Below are positions 1 to 8,899 of a stretch of DNA of 64,000 nt, piece by piece. Each line of letters starts with the position of its first letter. The stretch's first letter is position 1. This DNA is from Melissococcus plutonius ATCC 35311 (GTDB lineage: Bacteria; Bacillota; Bacilli; Lactobacillales; Enterococcaceae): contig NC_015516.1 of NCBI RefSeq assembly GCF_000270185.1, positions 1,531,501 through 1,595,500 on the forward strand. The letters are read 5' to 3'. Below the pieces are notes generated by a model. That model searched no databases and had not been told where the DNA came from. It worked only from the letters and a program-made list of their open reading frames with translations. The position numbers and the translations under genes are program-made.

Positions 1-1427
1 AATAGGTCAATATCTTTTATGGATTCAAAAACAGCCTTAATTCCATCAATAATATTGCTGACTATTTCTTTAGCTGTACTCATAAAATTATCAAAGGTTG
101 ATGTAATATACGTGCCAAAAGCGCCAATTATCATTTGAATTCCTGCAAGAACACCAGACCAATCACCGCTAATAAGAGATAAAACGGTTGTGATGATTCC
201 CTTGATAACACCCATTACCAAATTAATAACATTTTTTATTTGATTAAAAATACCACTAACAATGGCTAAAACATTACTCAATATTGTTTGAATAACTGTT
301 GAAATAATCGTCCAAACCGTTTGAATAACTGAAAGAATGGTTTGTTGATTTTCCTGCCACCAAGCTAGTAAATTACCAAATATTTGTTGAATAAAGTCTG
401 AAATTGCAGTAATAGCTGGCTGTAAAAAATTAATAATTGTCGTCCAAGCAGTAATAATTGCATCGCGAAATCCTTCATTGATATTCCAAAGATAGATAAC
501 TGCTGCAACCAACGCAACAATAACTGTAACAAGCAGTACAACTGGTTCTGCTACACCAATAAAAGTAAATAAAGCTTCAATTGCTTTTCCTAGATCGGTA
601 AATCCCTTGATCAGATTTGTTATCTTACCTAAGAAATCTGTAATTCCCTTCATCATGGTTTGAATAGGTGTCATTGCATTAGAAACTGTTTTAAGATTAT
701 TACCCATCCCACTAACAATAGTTGTAAATGTCGTATTCATTAGTACTAAGGACATCGTAAATTCTGTGATTTTACCAATGAACAAGTTAATGATTGCAAT
801 GCCACTTTGCAATACTTGCGATAATCCACCTTGAATAATAGTAAAGGTTGCTGTAAATTTTTCAGCCAATTGGTCTAACATAACGCCCATCAGTAATTGC
901 AATTCATTCCAAGCAGTAATCATTGTAGCTGTTGCACTTAAACTATTCGTATATTGATCTATTGATTGAATCACTGCACTACAAATTGTCTGAAATGTCA
1001 GCATTGTATTACTTAAGACAGTTACGCTTACTGAAGCTTGATTCATTGCTTGGAAGGCTAAAACTAACTGATTGACACTCTCAGATGCTGTATTTAACAA
1101 TGCAGGTAATAGGGTGATTCCATTGGTAAGTGTTTGAATTGTATTTCCCATCTCTAGAATATTAGTACCCAATTCCTGAAAAATGGTTGCAGATTGACTA
1201 AATTCACTAAAACATGCAATCATGCCTTCAAGTGACTCTTTTACCAAAGCAGCGCTCTGTCCTAATAAATTGAATACTCCGATACTTCCTGTCATTTCAG
1301 AAATTGAAAATGTCGTTTGATTAATTGTCTCTGTTAAACTAGTTACAATTTCCTGGGCATTTTTTATTGTTGCAGTAAAATTGGTATCTACCGCCGTAAG
1401 AATTGCTTCTACTGAATAATTTTCCAT
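1..1427 (-). CDS. Phage tail tape measure protein, N-terminal part (gene runs off the left edge)
   Basis: The reading frame is open from an ATG at 1427 to the window edge, about 475 codons. It begins MENYSVEAILTAVDTNF and is preceded by a strong AGGAGG ribosome site. The N-terminal part is rich in polar residues and predicted helix (many N, Q, T, S, I and V). Around residues 285-310 there is a hydrophobic stretch ending AVIYLWNINEGFRDAI, and more hydrophobic segments follow, as in siphovirus tape measure proteins, which set tail length and form the DNA channel. The position directly after two tail-assembly chaperone frames and the major tail protein is the canonical tail module order. No stop is seen in the visible part. 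The C-terminus lies outside the window. Confidence 0.85.
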   Translation of the reverse strand, partial: MENYSVEAILTAVDTNFTATIKNAQEIVTSLTETINQTTFSISEMTGSIGVFNLLGQSAALVKESLEGMIACFSEFSQSATIFQELGTNILEMGNTIQTLTNGITLLPALLNTASESVNQLVLAFQAMNQASVSVTVLSNTMLTFQTICSAVIQSIDQYTNSLSATATMITAWNELQLLMGVMLDQLAEKFTATFTIIQGGLSQVLQSGIAIINLFIGKITEFTMSLVLMNTTFTTIVSGMGNNLKTVSNAMTPIQTMMKGITDFLGKITNLIKGFTDLGKAIEALFTFIGVAEPVVLLVTVIVALVAAVIYLWNINEGFRDAIITAWTTIINFLQPAITAISDFIQQIFGNLLAWWQENQQTILSVIQTVWTIISTVIQTILSNVLAIVSGIFNQIKNVINLVMGVIKGIITTVLSLISGDWSGVLAGIQMIIGAFGTYITSTFDNFMSTAKEIVSNIIDGIKAVFESIKDIDL

Positions 1428-1442
1428 AGGTTCCTCCTTTCT

Positions 1443-1766
1443 TTAGGAGTTTGCTTTTTTAAATAAACCTGTCAACAATCTATCTTCTTTTTCTCGATGC
1501 CCGAGTATTTCTTGTTCGAATTTCTTATAATTAAAGAATTTCTCAAACGTATCATAAACAGGAATAGATTTTTTCCCAGATTTCTTGGTGGCTTGAACTT
1601 GTTGATTGGCCCAAGCTTGTTCATATATTTTTTGTCTATCATCCAACATACGTAATTGACAAGCTGTCATCCTAAGTTCATATTCTCTCAATGACATACG
1701 CTTGATTTCTTTAAATTCATTTATGCCAAGATATCTTAAAGCATTGAGTAAGATTTGTTCATACAT
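1443..1766 (-). CDS. Phage tail assembly chaperone, second frame (gpT-like part)
   Basis: This 107-residue, charged, helix-rich protein begins MYEQILLNALRYLGINEFKEI and sits between the first chaperone gene and the tape measure gene. That is the place of the gpT-like segment in siphovirus tail modules, where G and GT proteins wrap the tape measure protein before tail polymerisation. It has its own AGAGGAG site before the ATG. Its frame is also open upstream for about 24 codons, overlapping the end of the first chaperone gene in the -1 frame, so it may be made mainly as a fusion by frameshifting. Family assignment rests on position and composition rather than a clear motif. Confidence 0.6.
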   Translation of the reverse strand: MYEQILLNALRYLGINEFKEIKRMSLREYELRMTACQLRMLDDRQKIYEQAWANQQVQATKKSGKKSIPVYDTFEKFFNYKKFEQEILGHREKEDRLLTGLFKKANS

Positions 1767-1783
1767 CTCCTCTGAATTACTAT

Positions 1784-2131
1784 CTATTTGTTCAGATTTT
1801 GTTCCAGATTCTTGACGGCTAACTTCCCCGCATTTGACTCACGTAAGGATTTCTCAACCTGATCAAATAATTTCTCAATATCTTTTACTGTATCAATATA
1901 TTCATCAAGTTCATCTAAAGATATCTGTTCATTTTCTGTTTGATTGGCATAATAGAGTACATTAGCTAATGTGTTAACATTTCCCGCTTTTAATTCAGGC
2001 AGTACTTTTGCTGATAAACCCAATCCAAATTTTATTTCTTCACGTTTTAAAGGAATGTTTTTATCAATTTCACGGATAAATTTTACACCGAATTTAAAGC
2101 TGTATTCTTTTCCATTTATTTTTAATTTCAT
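1784..2131 (-). CDS. Phage tail assembly chaperone, first frame (gpG-like)
   Basis: The protein has 115 residues and begins MKLKINGKEYSFKFGVKFI. This KINGKEY...F opening is typical of the tail assembly chaperone family of Gram-positive siphoviruses. The rest is acidic and helical (residues 60-115). An AGGAGG-type site precedes the ATG. It lies between the major tail protein gene and the gpT-like frame. The last 17 codons or so overlap an open -1 frame that leads into the next gene, the arrangement used for programmed frameshifting in lambda-type tails. Confidence 0.75.
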   Translation of the reverse strand: MKLKINGKEYSFKFGVKFIREIDKNIPLKREEIKFGLGLSAKVLPELKAGNVNTLANVLYYANQTENEQISLDELDEYIDTVKDIEKLFDQVEKSLRESNAGKLAVKNLEQNLNK

Positions 2132-2171
2132 CGCTAGTTCCTCCTATATTTTGTCAATAATTGATTTACAT

Positions 2172-2687
2172 TTATTTATTATTAGGCACTTGTTCTTTTA
2201 AGGTATCTGAAAAAGCGTACTGAATGACATCCAATTGTTCTTTTGTTAACGAAGCATAACCATCTTGACCAACACCATTAATAGCAAAAGCTAATTCTAA
2301 TTCGACACTTTCTTCAGCCTTAGCTGTTGGTGTAAATTCAGAGACATAACCTTGATAGTAAGTCGCCTTATACTTCTCTTTATTCTCACCAGTTCCCTTT
2401 TCAATTTTATTGATCTCCCAAATTTCAACAATTTCTCCATCTAATAAAGCATGCTTCATTTCATCAATATGTGGATCATTTTGTGCGATTAATGAAGTAG
2501 CCGAAAAATCATAGGCCACCGGACTAAGCGTTTGTACGTTCCCATCTTTAGTTGCTGCTGAGTCTGCTTCTCTTGTCATACTATTGGAGTGTTCTGTTTG
2601 AAAAGCCATCTTCCAAGCAGCCTCTCTTTTTGCTTTATTTAAGACACGATAAAGTAAAATAATATCAATTCCTTTTAAAGTTTCCAT
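2172..2687 (-). CDS. Phage major tail protein (TP901-1-like)
   Basis: The protein has 171 residues and begins METLKGIDIILLYRVLNKAK. It carries the usual major-tail-protein features: an N-terminal strand naming the inserted polypeptide, a central QTEHSNSMTREADSAATKDG segment, and a later GYVSEFTPTAKAEESVELEL stretch that resembles TP901-1 and related tail tube proteins. It would polymerise to form the tail tube. The gene directly follows the tail completion gene (start of one abuts stop of the other) and precedes the chaperone genes, as expected. It looks intact. Confidence 0.85.
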   Translation of the reverse strand: METLKGIDIILLYRVLNKAKREAAWKMAFQTEHSNSMTREADSAATKDGNVQTLSPVAYDFSATSLIAQNDPHIDEMKHALLDGEIVEIWEINKIEKGTGENKEKYKATYYQGYVSEFTPTAKAEESVELELAFAINGVGQDGYASLTKEQLDVIQYAFSDTLKEQVPNNK

Positions 2688-3089
2688 TTAAATTCCTCCT
2701 AATAAATTAAAATTAAGTTCAATATTTGCTCGTACTAATGGTTGATTCGTTGTTGTATCCATGAGTAGTTGTATCATACTTTTTTCTCTATTTAACGACC
2801 AGTAATAGCCCTGTGCCTCGTTTATTCCAAAGGCCCCTTTAAAAATTGTTGTTGCCATTTCAGATACTTGACTTCGTTTTTCTTGTTCTCCCCATACAGA
2901 TAAAGATAAGGTAACATTTCCTAATAGTGCTGTTTTGTTTGCTTGATACATCGTTTTTGTTTGTTCAAATACAACAAATGGATAATCCTCCACATTATTC
3001 AATGGTTGATAGGTATGCATTGTATAGTTATGTGTAGAAACCCACTGAACCATTGCATTAAAAATTGCTTGTTCCATTGTTTTAGTCAT
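2688..3089 (-). CDS. Phage tail completion/terminator-like protein
   Basis: The protein has 133 residues and begins MTKTMEQAIFNAMVQWVSTH. The PFVVFEQTKTMYQANKTAL segment and the alternating strand pattern that follows fit the small tail terminator/completion proteins that sit immediately before the major tail protein gene and join head to tail. The family call is by position, length and general pattern, not by a catalytic motif. The head-tail connector genes that normally precede it are absent: only about 155 bp of non-coding sequence separates it from the scaffold gene. Confidence 0.6.
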   Translation of the reverse strand: MTKTMEQAIFNAMVQWVSTHNYTMHTYQPLNNVEDYPFVVFEQTKTMYQANKTALLGNVTLSLSVWGEQEKRSQVSEMATTIFKGAFGINEAQGYYWSLNREKSMIQLLMDTTTNQPLVRANIELNFNLLGGI

Positions 3090-3244
3090 GTCTGATCAGC
3101 ACCTTTATATTTTTATAAATTGTCTTTTTGTTTAGTTCTAGTTTTTAGCTAATTCGTCTCTAGCTTTTTCTCTTTAAAAATTGAATCTTTACTCTTTGTA
3201 TATATGTGCTAATTTTTCAATCATTGTATTATCCTAACCAAGTC

Positions 3245-3751
3245 TTATAAATGTTTCCGTTCTAATTTTGAAACAAAAGAAATGATGATATTTACTGCTT
3301 TTTTTGTTGTTTCTAAATCCTCTTGAATAACTAAGTGAAGTAAATCTTCATCAATCAATAGATTATTCTCATTGAACATTCGATACGCCATTTTTGATGC
3401 TTCAGCAAGCAATTGCTTACGTTGTAATTCGGCAATTTCTGCTTCTTTTTGGGCCAATTGTTTTTGAAATTCTTTTTGTATCGCTACTTCTTTTGCCTTT
3501 TCTATTTTTTCTTGTTGATCATTTCGTTTCTTTTCCCAGTCTACTTCTGCTTTTTTTATTTCAGCAGTCAGTATTTTCGCCAATTCTTCTCGTGTAAATG
3601 TTCTATTCTTTTTTTTCTTATTATTTCTATCAGAAGAAATAGGGACTAAAGTATTCTTTTTAGGATCTGTTAACAATTCCATTCGATTTTCTTTTTCTCG
3701 TTTTGAAAACAATTGCAAATTGATTGCTATAAATAAGTCTTTTTTCATCAT
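3245..3751 (-). CDS. Phage capsid scaffolding protein (DUF4355-like)
   Basis: The protein has 168 residues. An N-terminal NLQLFS motif (residues 11-16), common at the start of such scaffolds, is followed by a long charged coiled coil (residues 60-115, KKAEVDWEKKRNDQQEKIEK onwards) and a C-terminal domain with the family's LLIDEDLLHLVIQEDLETTK region. Scaffolds of this family guide capsid assembly and are removed later. Its usual downstream partner, the major capsid protein gene, is missing, and the C-terminus (SKLERKHL) may be slightly altered by that deletion. The gene probably has no function now. Confidence 0.75.
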   Translation of the reverse strand: MMKKDLFIAINLQLFSKREKENRMELLTDPKKNTLVPISSDRNNKKKKNRTFTREELAKILTAEIKKAEVDWEKKRNDQQEKIEKAKEVAIQKEFQKQLAQKEAEIAELQRKQLLAEASKMAYRMFNENNLLIDEDLLHLVIQEDLETTKKAVNIIISFVSKLERKHL

Positions 3752-3889
3752 TTTTTCTCCAACAGTTACGTAACAATCGATAATTATGTTTTACGTCCAC
3801 CGACGAAACAGTTTTCTCTTTAATGTCTGTAAGCTGTAAGAAGACAATCGAAAATTGAAAGAAAATGCCTATCTTTTATCTAACAAGAA

Positions 3890-4051
3890 TTAATCTTTTG
3901 GAAGTCCCTTCTTTTCTATGTGTTCTTGTGAATATATTGCTTTCTTTCTTAAATATTCCATATATTCTGCATCAAATTCATCAAAAAAGTTATTATTTTT
4001 CTCATCTTTTCTTTGTTTAAACGAATTATTTGGTCGTAATTTTATTATCAC
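3890..4051 (-). CDS. Small phage protein of unknown function (53 aa)
   Basis: A GTG-initiated frame of 53 codons begins VIIKLRPNNSFKQRKDEKNN and ends QEHIEKKGLPKD. A GGAGG site lies 7 bases before the GTG, which decides the start. The protein is charged, with no membrane segment or recognised domain. It lies just upstream of the scaffold gene on the same strand, where small accessory head-region genes are common in enterococcal siphoviruses. Composition and the ribosome site support translation; the function is unknown. Confidence 0.6.
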   Translation of the reverse strand: MIIKLRPNNSFKQRKDEKNNNFFDEFDAEYMEYLRKKAIYSQEHIEKKGLPKD

Positions 4052-4375
4052 TAACTTACCTCCTTAAACTAATGGATTTAGAAGTAATTTCCTATGAAAT
4101 AAGTAGACTTGCATCAAAAATACTAAAAATAAAAATTTATAGAAATAATGAGTTCACCTTCGCTTGTTATATACGTTTATTTCTTATAAATGATTCAACA
4201 TACTTGTTATTTATTAATATTTGGTCATATTAATAATGGATAAATAAAAATAATTTACTTTTTTCTGAATTTTCTAATTATTCTGATAAATTGTTGGTTT
4301 AATAAGTACACTCTTGGTATATTTTCACGTTGTTAAGTAATCTTGCTAAAAATAAAAAATTAATTATTCACTTTG

Positions 4376-4419
4376 TTTGATACTATTAATTTAGCACAGT
4401 TCTGCTACCTAAAAATCCA
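4376..4419. repeat. 44-bp imperfect direct repeat, copy 1
   Basis: Begins TTTGATACTATTAATTTAGC and ends CTACCTAAAAATCCA. It matches the copy at 4592-4635 in all but roughly eight positions, most of them in the middle. No coding content. Confidence 0.6.
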
Positions 4420-4591
4420 CTTGTTTTCCATTTTTAATATTACTAATTTACATTTAAATAGCTATTTCTTTTATCTAAAAAATAAAAAAGAAAATATAGT
4501 TCCATTTTGAGTCGTATTTTTTAAATTGGTATTTACTACTTATTATTTACTTTTTGACAACAAATACATTGTTTATTGCTACATCGATAAT

Positions 4592-4635
4592 TTTGATAGT
4601 ATTAATTTAGCATGTTTTTTCTACCTAAAAATCCA
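4592..4635. repeat. 44-bp imperfect direct repeat, copy 2
   Basis: Begins TTTGATAGTATTAATTTAGC and ends CTACCTAAAAATCCA, in the same orientation as copy 1 and 216 bases after it. The function is unknown. It could be a duplicated recombination or operator site, or the trace of a tandem duplication. Confidence 0.6.
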
Positions 4636-4692
4636 TAAATTATCTAATTGTATGGCTCATTTTGATTCCCTGTTTTAAAATTCACCAAAAAA

Positions 4693-4728
4693 TAGAACAC
4701 TTTGATTTTAAAAAATCAAAGTGTCCTA
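4693..4728 (-). terminator. Rho-independent terminator-like hairpin
   Basis: Arms around AACACTTTGATTTT and AAAATCAAAGTGTC pair over about 14 bases. On the minus strand the stem is followed by CTATTTTTT. It lies about 200 bases downstream of the lyase gene and would end its transcript. Confidence 0.75.
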
Positions 4729-4921
4729 AAAAGATAAGGAGAATAAGAATAGTTATACTCTACATTTTTATAATGAATTGTTATTTTAATTGCTAACATT
4801 TTTTAAATATTAGGCAGATTATTCACTCTATAAGCTAATTCTAATTGTAACGTCTTACTTTATTATTTTTAAAAAGAGAATTTCATCGATTTAGCTAACA
4901 ATTATCGATAATTTTCAAAAT

Positions 4922-7078
4922 TTAATTTTTACTAGAAATTTCATTGTTTATAGGCATTGATTCAATAAAAGTTGCACCAATATTATTTGACAAATCAGCA
5001 ATATCCCGTTTTATTTGCATAATGCCGTTTACATTAATATTTCCGTTTTTATAACGTTGGATGGGTTGCTCAGACTCTAGATTACTTTCTTCATCGACCT
5101 TAACAGATTGGATCCATTCAGATTTTATTTGTTTTCCTTGACAGTTTATTGAACCTTTTCTATTGGTATCCCAATAGTAATTAGTCGGACCGAAAACATC
5201 ATTGGTTCCTGGTACGTTACCAACTAAATTCATTGTCTCTTCTACTTCTAGTTGCTTCGTTCGATAAGATAAGATACCAAATGCTTTAAAATCAGTTATT
5301 TTATCCGGGCCAGCATACAAAGCAACATTTGAAGCACCATTATTAAAAGATGTACTGGTTTGTATTTTAATGTCTGGACAAGAATTTGAATCAATTCCTT
5401 TTGAGGCATTCTCAAAAGCTAAACAGTTATACATTTCGTGTTTTCCTGATAGGGAAGAACCACCCATTTTAAATCCATTCCCACTATCTTTTCCATTCAA
5501 TCCTGGAATATAGCCATTTCTGTAAGCAACACAATTTTTAAGTGTTACCTTACTAATTGACCCACTTTCAGGTTTTGCAAAAAAATCAAAACCATCATCT
5601 GCATTATGATAAGAAATACAGCCATCAAAAATATTTCCTTCTCCTACCATTAATTTAGCACCAAACCCATCTGCATTTTCAAAGCCTGCATCATAATTTT
5701 CAAAAGCTGTACAATTCTTAATCGTATTATAGGATGGCCATTGCTTTTTTGTATCTATTGAGGAACCACTAATTTGTAGACCTGTACCACCATTATGGTA
5801 AACTTTAATATTCTCAATCCAATTATGATGACCAGCAATTTTCATTCCTGCAGTATCATTTAACGAATTTGTTATATCAATCCCTTGTAAGATCCAATAA
5901 TCGCCCCATAAAGAAAGGCCACTACCTTTTTTATTAAAATCAATAATAGGACGAGCATCTTTTTGTTCCTTGTCAGCAGTTAAAGTAATAGGCGTTTGTT
6001 CATTGCCTTTAACCTCCTTAGCAATCGTAATTTCTTTATCATAATGATACTTTCCAGAGGCCATAATAATGGTTTGGCCTGCTCTAGCAAATTTTAATGC
6101 TTCAGTAAGTGGCAATGGATTCTCCTGACTGCCATTTCCATCAAGTCTTGCCTCAGGTGTAACATAAATCGTTGAAGATGGGTATGTTTTATAGATCACA
6201 GTATGGGCAATTGTTTTTGTACTATAGTCGGATAAAATGCTATGTTCATCTGGAGGATAATTTGGATCAGGAGTAAAAATAAAATCAAAAGGATTTTTGC
6301 CATTAACAAGAACAGTAGAAATAGAAATTTCCTTTCCAGCTTTTACCAATCTTTTTTCTGCTCCCTGAACATTTTGATCAGTCAACCTATTTTTGATTGT
6401 CAAATGACCGTCTGCATTGGCTTTAAATCTTAGTGAATAATCAGCTACTCCGGTTTCTTTACTTGATGTTACTGTATAGATTGGTTCAATTTCTTTAATG
6501 GGCCGTTCTTTTGCTGGTTCATCATCGATTGCATTTGTATAGGAAAAATTAAGATTAGAGACCGTAACATCCATATTACGACCAACAGCTAAACCAACAT
6601 AAACATTGCCATCAGCTAAATAGTATTGTTGCCAATCATACATAATTTCAGAAGTTTTATTTCCTTTTTCATCCATATAATAAGCTTCAAAGCCTGTATT
6701 TGTTTTTTTCATTGTTATATTAATCGTTGTTAAATGATCACTGGCAGAAATTGGTAAAAGTGATGAATTTGTGTAGTGATCATAAATATTATAAGAACCT
6801 GTAGGCAATCTTTTTTCAGCGGCAGAAAGTTCAAGTGGGTAAGAAGCACTTTTAACCGTACCTGGTACTGGTGAATCATAGGGATTTCTAGCATTAACTC
6901 CTGTAATTGTACGTGTGCCTAATCCCAAGCGCATAAAATATTTTATCCCCTTAGAACTATTTATTTTATTTGTTTCTGAATCCCATGTATAATCAATTCT
7001 ACTTGCTAAAATAGAATAGGAATTTGAAAAAAAAGATTTTCCATAGGCATCTTTTTGTGGAACTGCATCACGAACCAT
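4922..7078 (-). CDS. Right-handed beta-helix polysaccharide lyase, family 9-like (pectate lyase); 5' end damaged
   Basis: This 718-residue frame has an N-terminal jelly-roll-like region (residues 1-190) and a central Ig-like segment. A PL9-type parallel beta-helix starts around residue 305 (YVTPEARLDGNGSQENPLPL). Key signatures are DDGFDFFAK near residue 490, whose acidic residues match the calcium site of Pel9A-type enzymes, and GNGFKMGG near residue 530, whose lysine matches the catalytic base. The predicted reaction is calcium-dependent beta-elimination of pectate outside the cell. The ATG at 7078 is only an internal methionine: homologous sequence continues in frame to 7381 with no start codon or signal peptide, so secretion is probably lost unless the frame is restored. 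It lies between phage genes, so it is either a lysogenic cargo gene or an insertion. Confidence 0.7.
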   Translation of the reverse strand: MVRDAVPQKDAYGKSFFSNSYSILASRIDYTWDSETNKINSSKGIKYFMRLGLGTRTITGVNARNPYDSPVPGTVKSASYPLELSAAEKRLPTGSYNIYDHYTNSSLLPISASDHLTTINITMKKTNTGFEAYYMDEKGNKTSEIMYDWQQYYLADGNVYVGLAVGRNMDVTVSNLNFSYTNAIDDEPAKERPIKEIEPIYTVTSSKETGVADYSLRFKANADGHLTIKNRLTDQNVQGAEKRLVKAGKEISISTVLVNGKNPFDFIFTPDPNYPPDEHSILSDYSTKTIAHTVIYKTYPSSTIYVTPEARLDGNGSQENPLPLTEALKFARAGQTIIMASGKYHYDKEITIAKEVKGNEQTPITLTADKEQKDARPIIDFNKKGSGLSLWGDYWILQGIDITNSLNDTAGMKIAGHHNWIENIKVYHNGGTGLQISGSSIDTKKQWPSYNTIKNCTAFENYDAGFENADGFGAKLMVGEGNIFDGCISYHNADDGFDFFAKPESGSISKVTLKNCVAYRNGYIPGLNGKDSGNGFKMGGSSLSGKHEMYNCLAFENASKGIDSNSCPDIKIQTSTSFNNGASNVALYAGPDKITDFKAFGILSYRTKQLEVEETMNLVGNVPGTNDVFGPTNYYWDTNRKGSINCQGKQIKSEWIQSVKVDEESNLESEQPIQRYKNGNINVNGIMQIKRDIADLSNNIGATFIESMPINNEISSKN

Positions 7079-7381
7079 TAAAGCAACACCTTCTTGCCCA
7101 TTGGTGTAACGCCAAGCATTAAATGTTATATTTGCAGATAAGCAAAAATTCTTATCTTTTGGTACTTTTGTATAATAATAAATAATGCCATCAGAGCCAC
7201 TACTCGTAAACTTGCCACCATGAGAAATTAAACGAATCGTTTTCTCACCTAATTGTTCAATAATATGTTTTCCTTCACCTGTATTTTCACCGAATATTTT
7301 TGTCTCCCATTGACCTAATTCTGTTGTCGTTTCCTTTTGATTGTTTAGTATCTTAGTTATTGTTTTTTTTTCTATCCTTTG
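7079..7381 (-). pseudogene. Disrupted 5' part of the PL9-like lyase gene
   Basis: The lyase frame continues upstream for about 100 codons (for example GQWETKIFGENTGEGKHIIE and ANITFNAWRYTNGQEGVAL), clearly protein-like and continuous with the downstream domain. It ends at a TAG at 7382-7384 without any usable start. A run of nine A lies at 7363-7371; in the neighbouring frame the upstream sequence reads KIIYYSKENHKIAKDRKK into this run. A one-base change in the run would join the frames, although no signal peptide is recognisable further up. Confidence 0.55.
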
Positions 7382-7384
7382 CTA

Positions 7385-7926
7385 TTTTATGATTTTCTTT
7401 AGAATAATAAATGATCTTTCTCTCCCCTCTGTTGCTTGTTTATATTGTCTTATTAGATTACCTATTCTCTATTGATTCCTAGGTAGATTTGTTACTTTTT
7501 TCATCTTTTTAGGTCGTTGTTCTTCTCTAATGATAAGTTGAGTGATCAATCTTATTGATATAAATAAGACAGCTACTCTTTTTGAAATTTTATTTACAAT
7601 TACTAACACTCTATTAAGAAAATATTTTCTAACTAATTATATAATTAGTTATCAATTAATTCAAAAATGTTTATCTATAGTATTATTAATAATAACAATT
7701 TGTTATTAAGCAGTGATTGATTTCTATTTTTTTATTTTTCTTACTTATAGCTTTAATTCTATCATTTTGCTTAGCTAAGTCGTAGAAGATTAAGTAAATC
7801 AAGATATACTTTTGATCTTTCAATAATTTTTTCGCTATTCAACCAATTATTCATTGATAGGTAGAAGTATCTTTAATCGATTAGAGAATTTAGTAATCAG
7901 TTGTCAATTAATCCTATTTTTATAAT
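7385..7926. other. AT-rich stretch without a gene
   Basis: No supported coding region is seen. It separates the lyase gene from the RinA-like pseudogene and shows no clear terminator or repeat. A lost signal-peptide exon-like 5' end of the lyase was searched for here and not found. Confidence 0.5.
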
Positions 7927-8346
7927 TTATATTTCTAAATTTAATTGTATAGCAATGTCGCCAAAAAATTTATTTCTTAAATTGTATGCCTGACTTCTAC
8001 TACAAAAGATTAGCTGATGATCGATTAGTCCCTGTATATTATATTGTGGGTATTTTTTTAAATACAGTTCTTTAATAATAGTTTTTGTCTCTTCATCTGC
8101 TGCATTGATTGTATCAGCAATGATTCGTTTATTTCTGGCTAAGCTAGCTAACCTACGATCTTGTTCAATTGTAATTAACAAATTAGCAGTAGTATCATAA
8201 TTTATTTTATTTCCTTTAATCCTTGCATTCTGATCTCTTTCTTGAAAAGGATTTCTCAGTTCCTTTTCACGTTATTTAATATAGTCATCTATCTTTGAAT
8301 AATCTGCTAAAATATCTTTAATATAATTAAAGGTAGAGGTACGCAT
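7927..8346 (-). pseudogene. RinA/ArpU-type phage late transcription regulator, interrupted by a TAA
   Basis: The full frame runs from an ATG at 8346 (AGGAG site upstream) for 139 sense codons with a single in-frame TAA at 8272-8274, codon 25. The start reads MRTSTFNYIKDILADYSKID and the part after the stop continues REKELRNPFQERDQ in the same frame. The C-terminal half (LIDHQLIFCSRSQAYNLRNKFF) matches the DUF722/RinA-type helix-turn-helix used by phages to switch on packaging and late genes. A CAA to TAA change would explain the stop. Restart at the ATG at 8181 could give an 84-residue C-terminal product. Confidence 0.75.
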
Positions 8347-8470
8347 TGATGATCACTCCTTAAAATTATTATTTAATTAGGCAATTCACCTGCTCACAGT
8401 CTAATTTGTTCAATTTTGTTATTTTATATAAGCAAGGCAACTTATTTTCTTCCTATTTTTCAAATAAATA

Positions 8471-8764
8471 TTAATGATTTGTTAATGGTTGCATGCATTT
8501 AAAGGGAACGACTGTTACCCAATTCAATCGCCGTGCTAATACTTTATCTGCTAGATATACATCAATAATTGTAACAATTGTACTTTTCTCATTGATATAG
8601 GTTACTTCGCCAATAAATGGATATTGCCATTCATCTGATCGTAAGGTAACATCACAGACATATAATTCACCAATTTTAAATTCACCTCTTTGCATTGGTC
8701 TTTGTTTAGGTAATAAGTTTTCTAATGCTTTGATTGAATGAATAGATTGCACTCTACTTCTCAT
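8471..8764 (-). CDS. Conserved small phage protein, unknown function (97 aa)
   Basis: The protein has 97 residues and begins MRSRVQSIHSIKALENLLPK. The middle (EFKIGELYVCDVTLRSDEWQ and the following strands) looks like a small beta-rich domain. No catalytic motif or membrane segment is seen. It lies in the early/middle module of the prophage between the Cro-like gene and the late regulator. The context supports a phage gene; no function is assigned. Confidence 0.55.
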   Translation of the reverse strand: MRSRVQSIHSIKALENLLPKQRPMQRGEFKIGELYVCDVTLRSDEWQYPFIGEVTYINEKSTIVTIIDVYLADKVLARRLNWVTVVPFKCMQPLTNH

Positions 8765-8899
8765 GATTCACCTCTTCATATATTGGTTATTTTTTATTGT
8801 TGAATTCATATTTCTAATTGAATCTAGCCTATTATTGAGAATTATTTGATTCGTCAAATGAAAATTTTTTGATAAATTATAGTTTTTTTCATAATAGCT

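Larger units (their letters stand above)
4052..4921. other. AT-rich non-coding stretch inside the prophage remnant
   Basis: No convincing gene is seen on either strand. Portal, minor head and terminase genes would be expected here in an intact phage, so this looks like the scar of a deletion followed by decay. It holds two copies of a 44-base imperfect repeat and a strong hairpin, listed separately. Confidence 0.6.
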
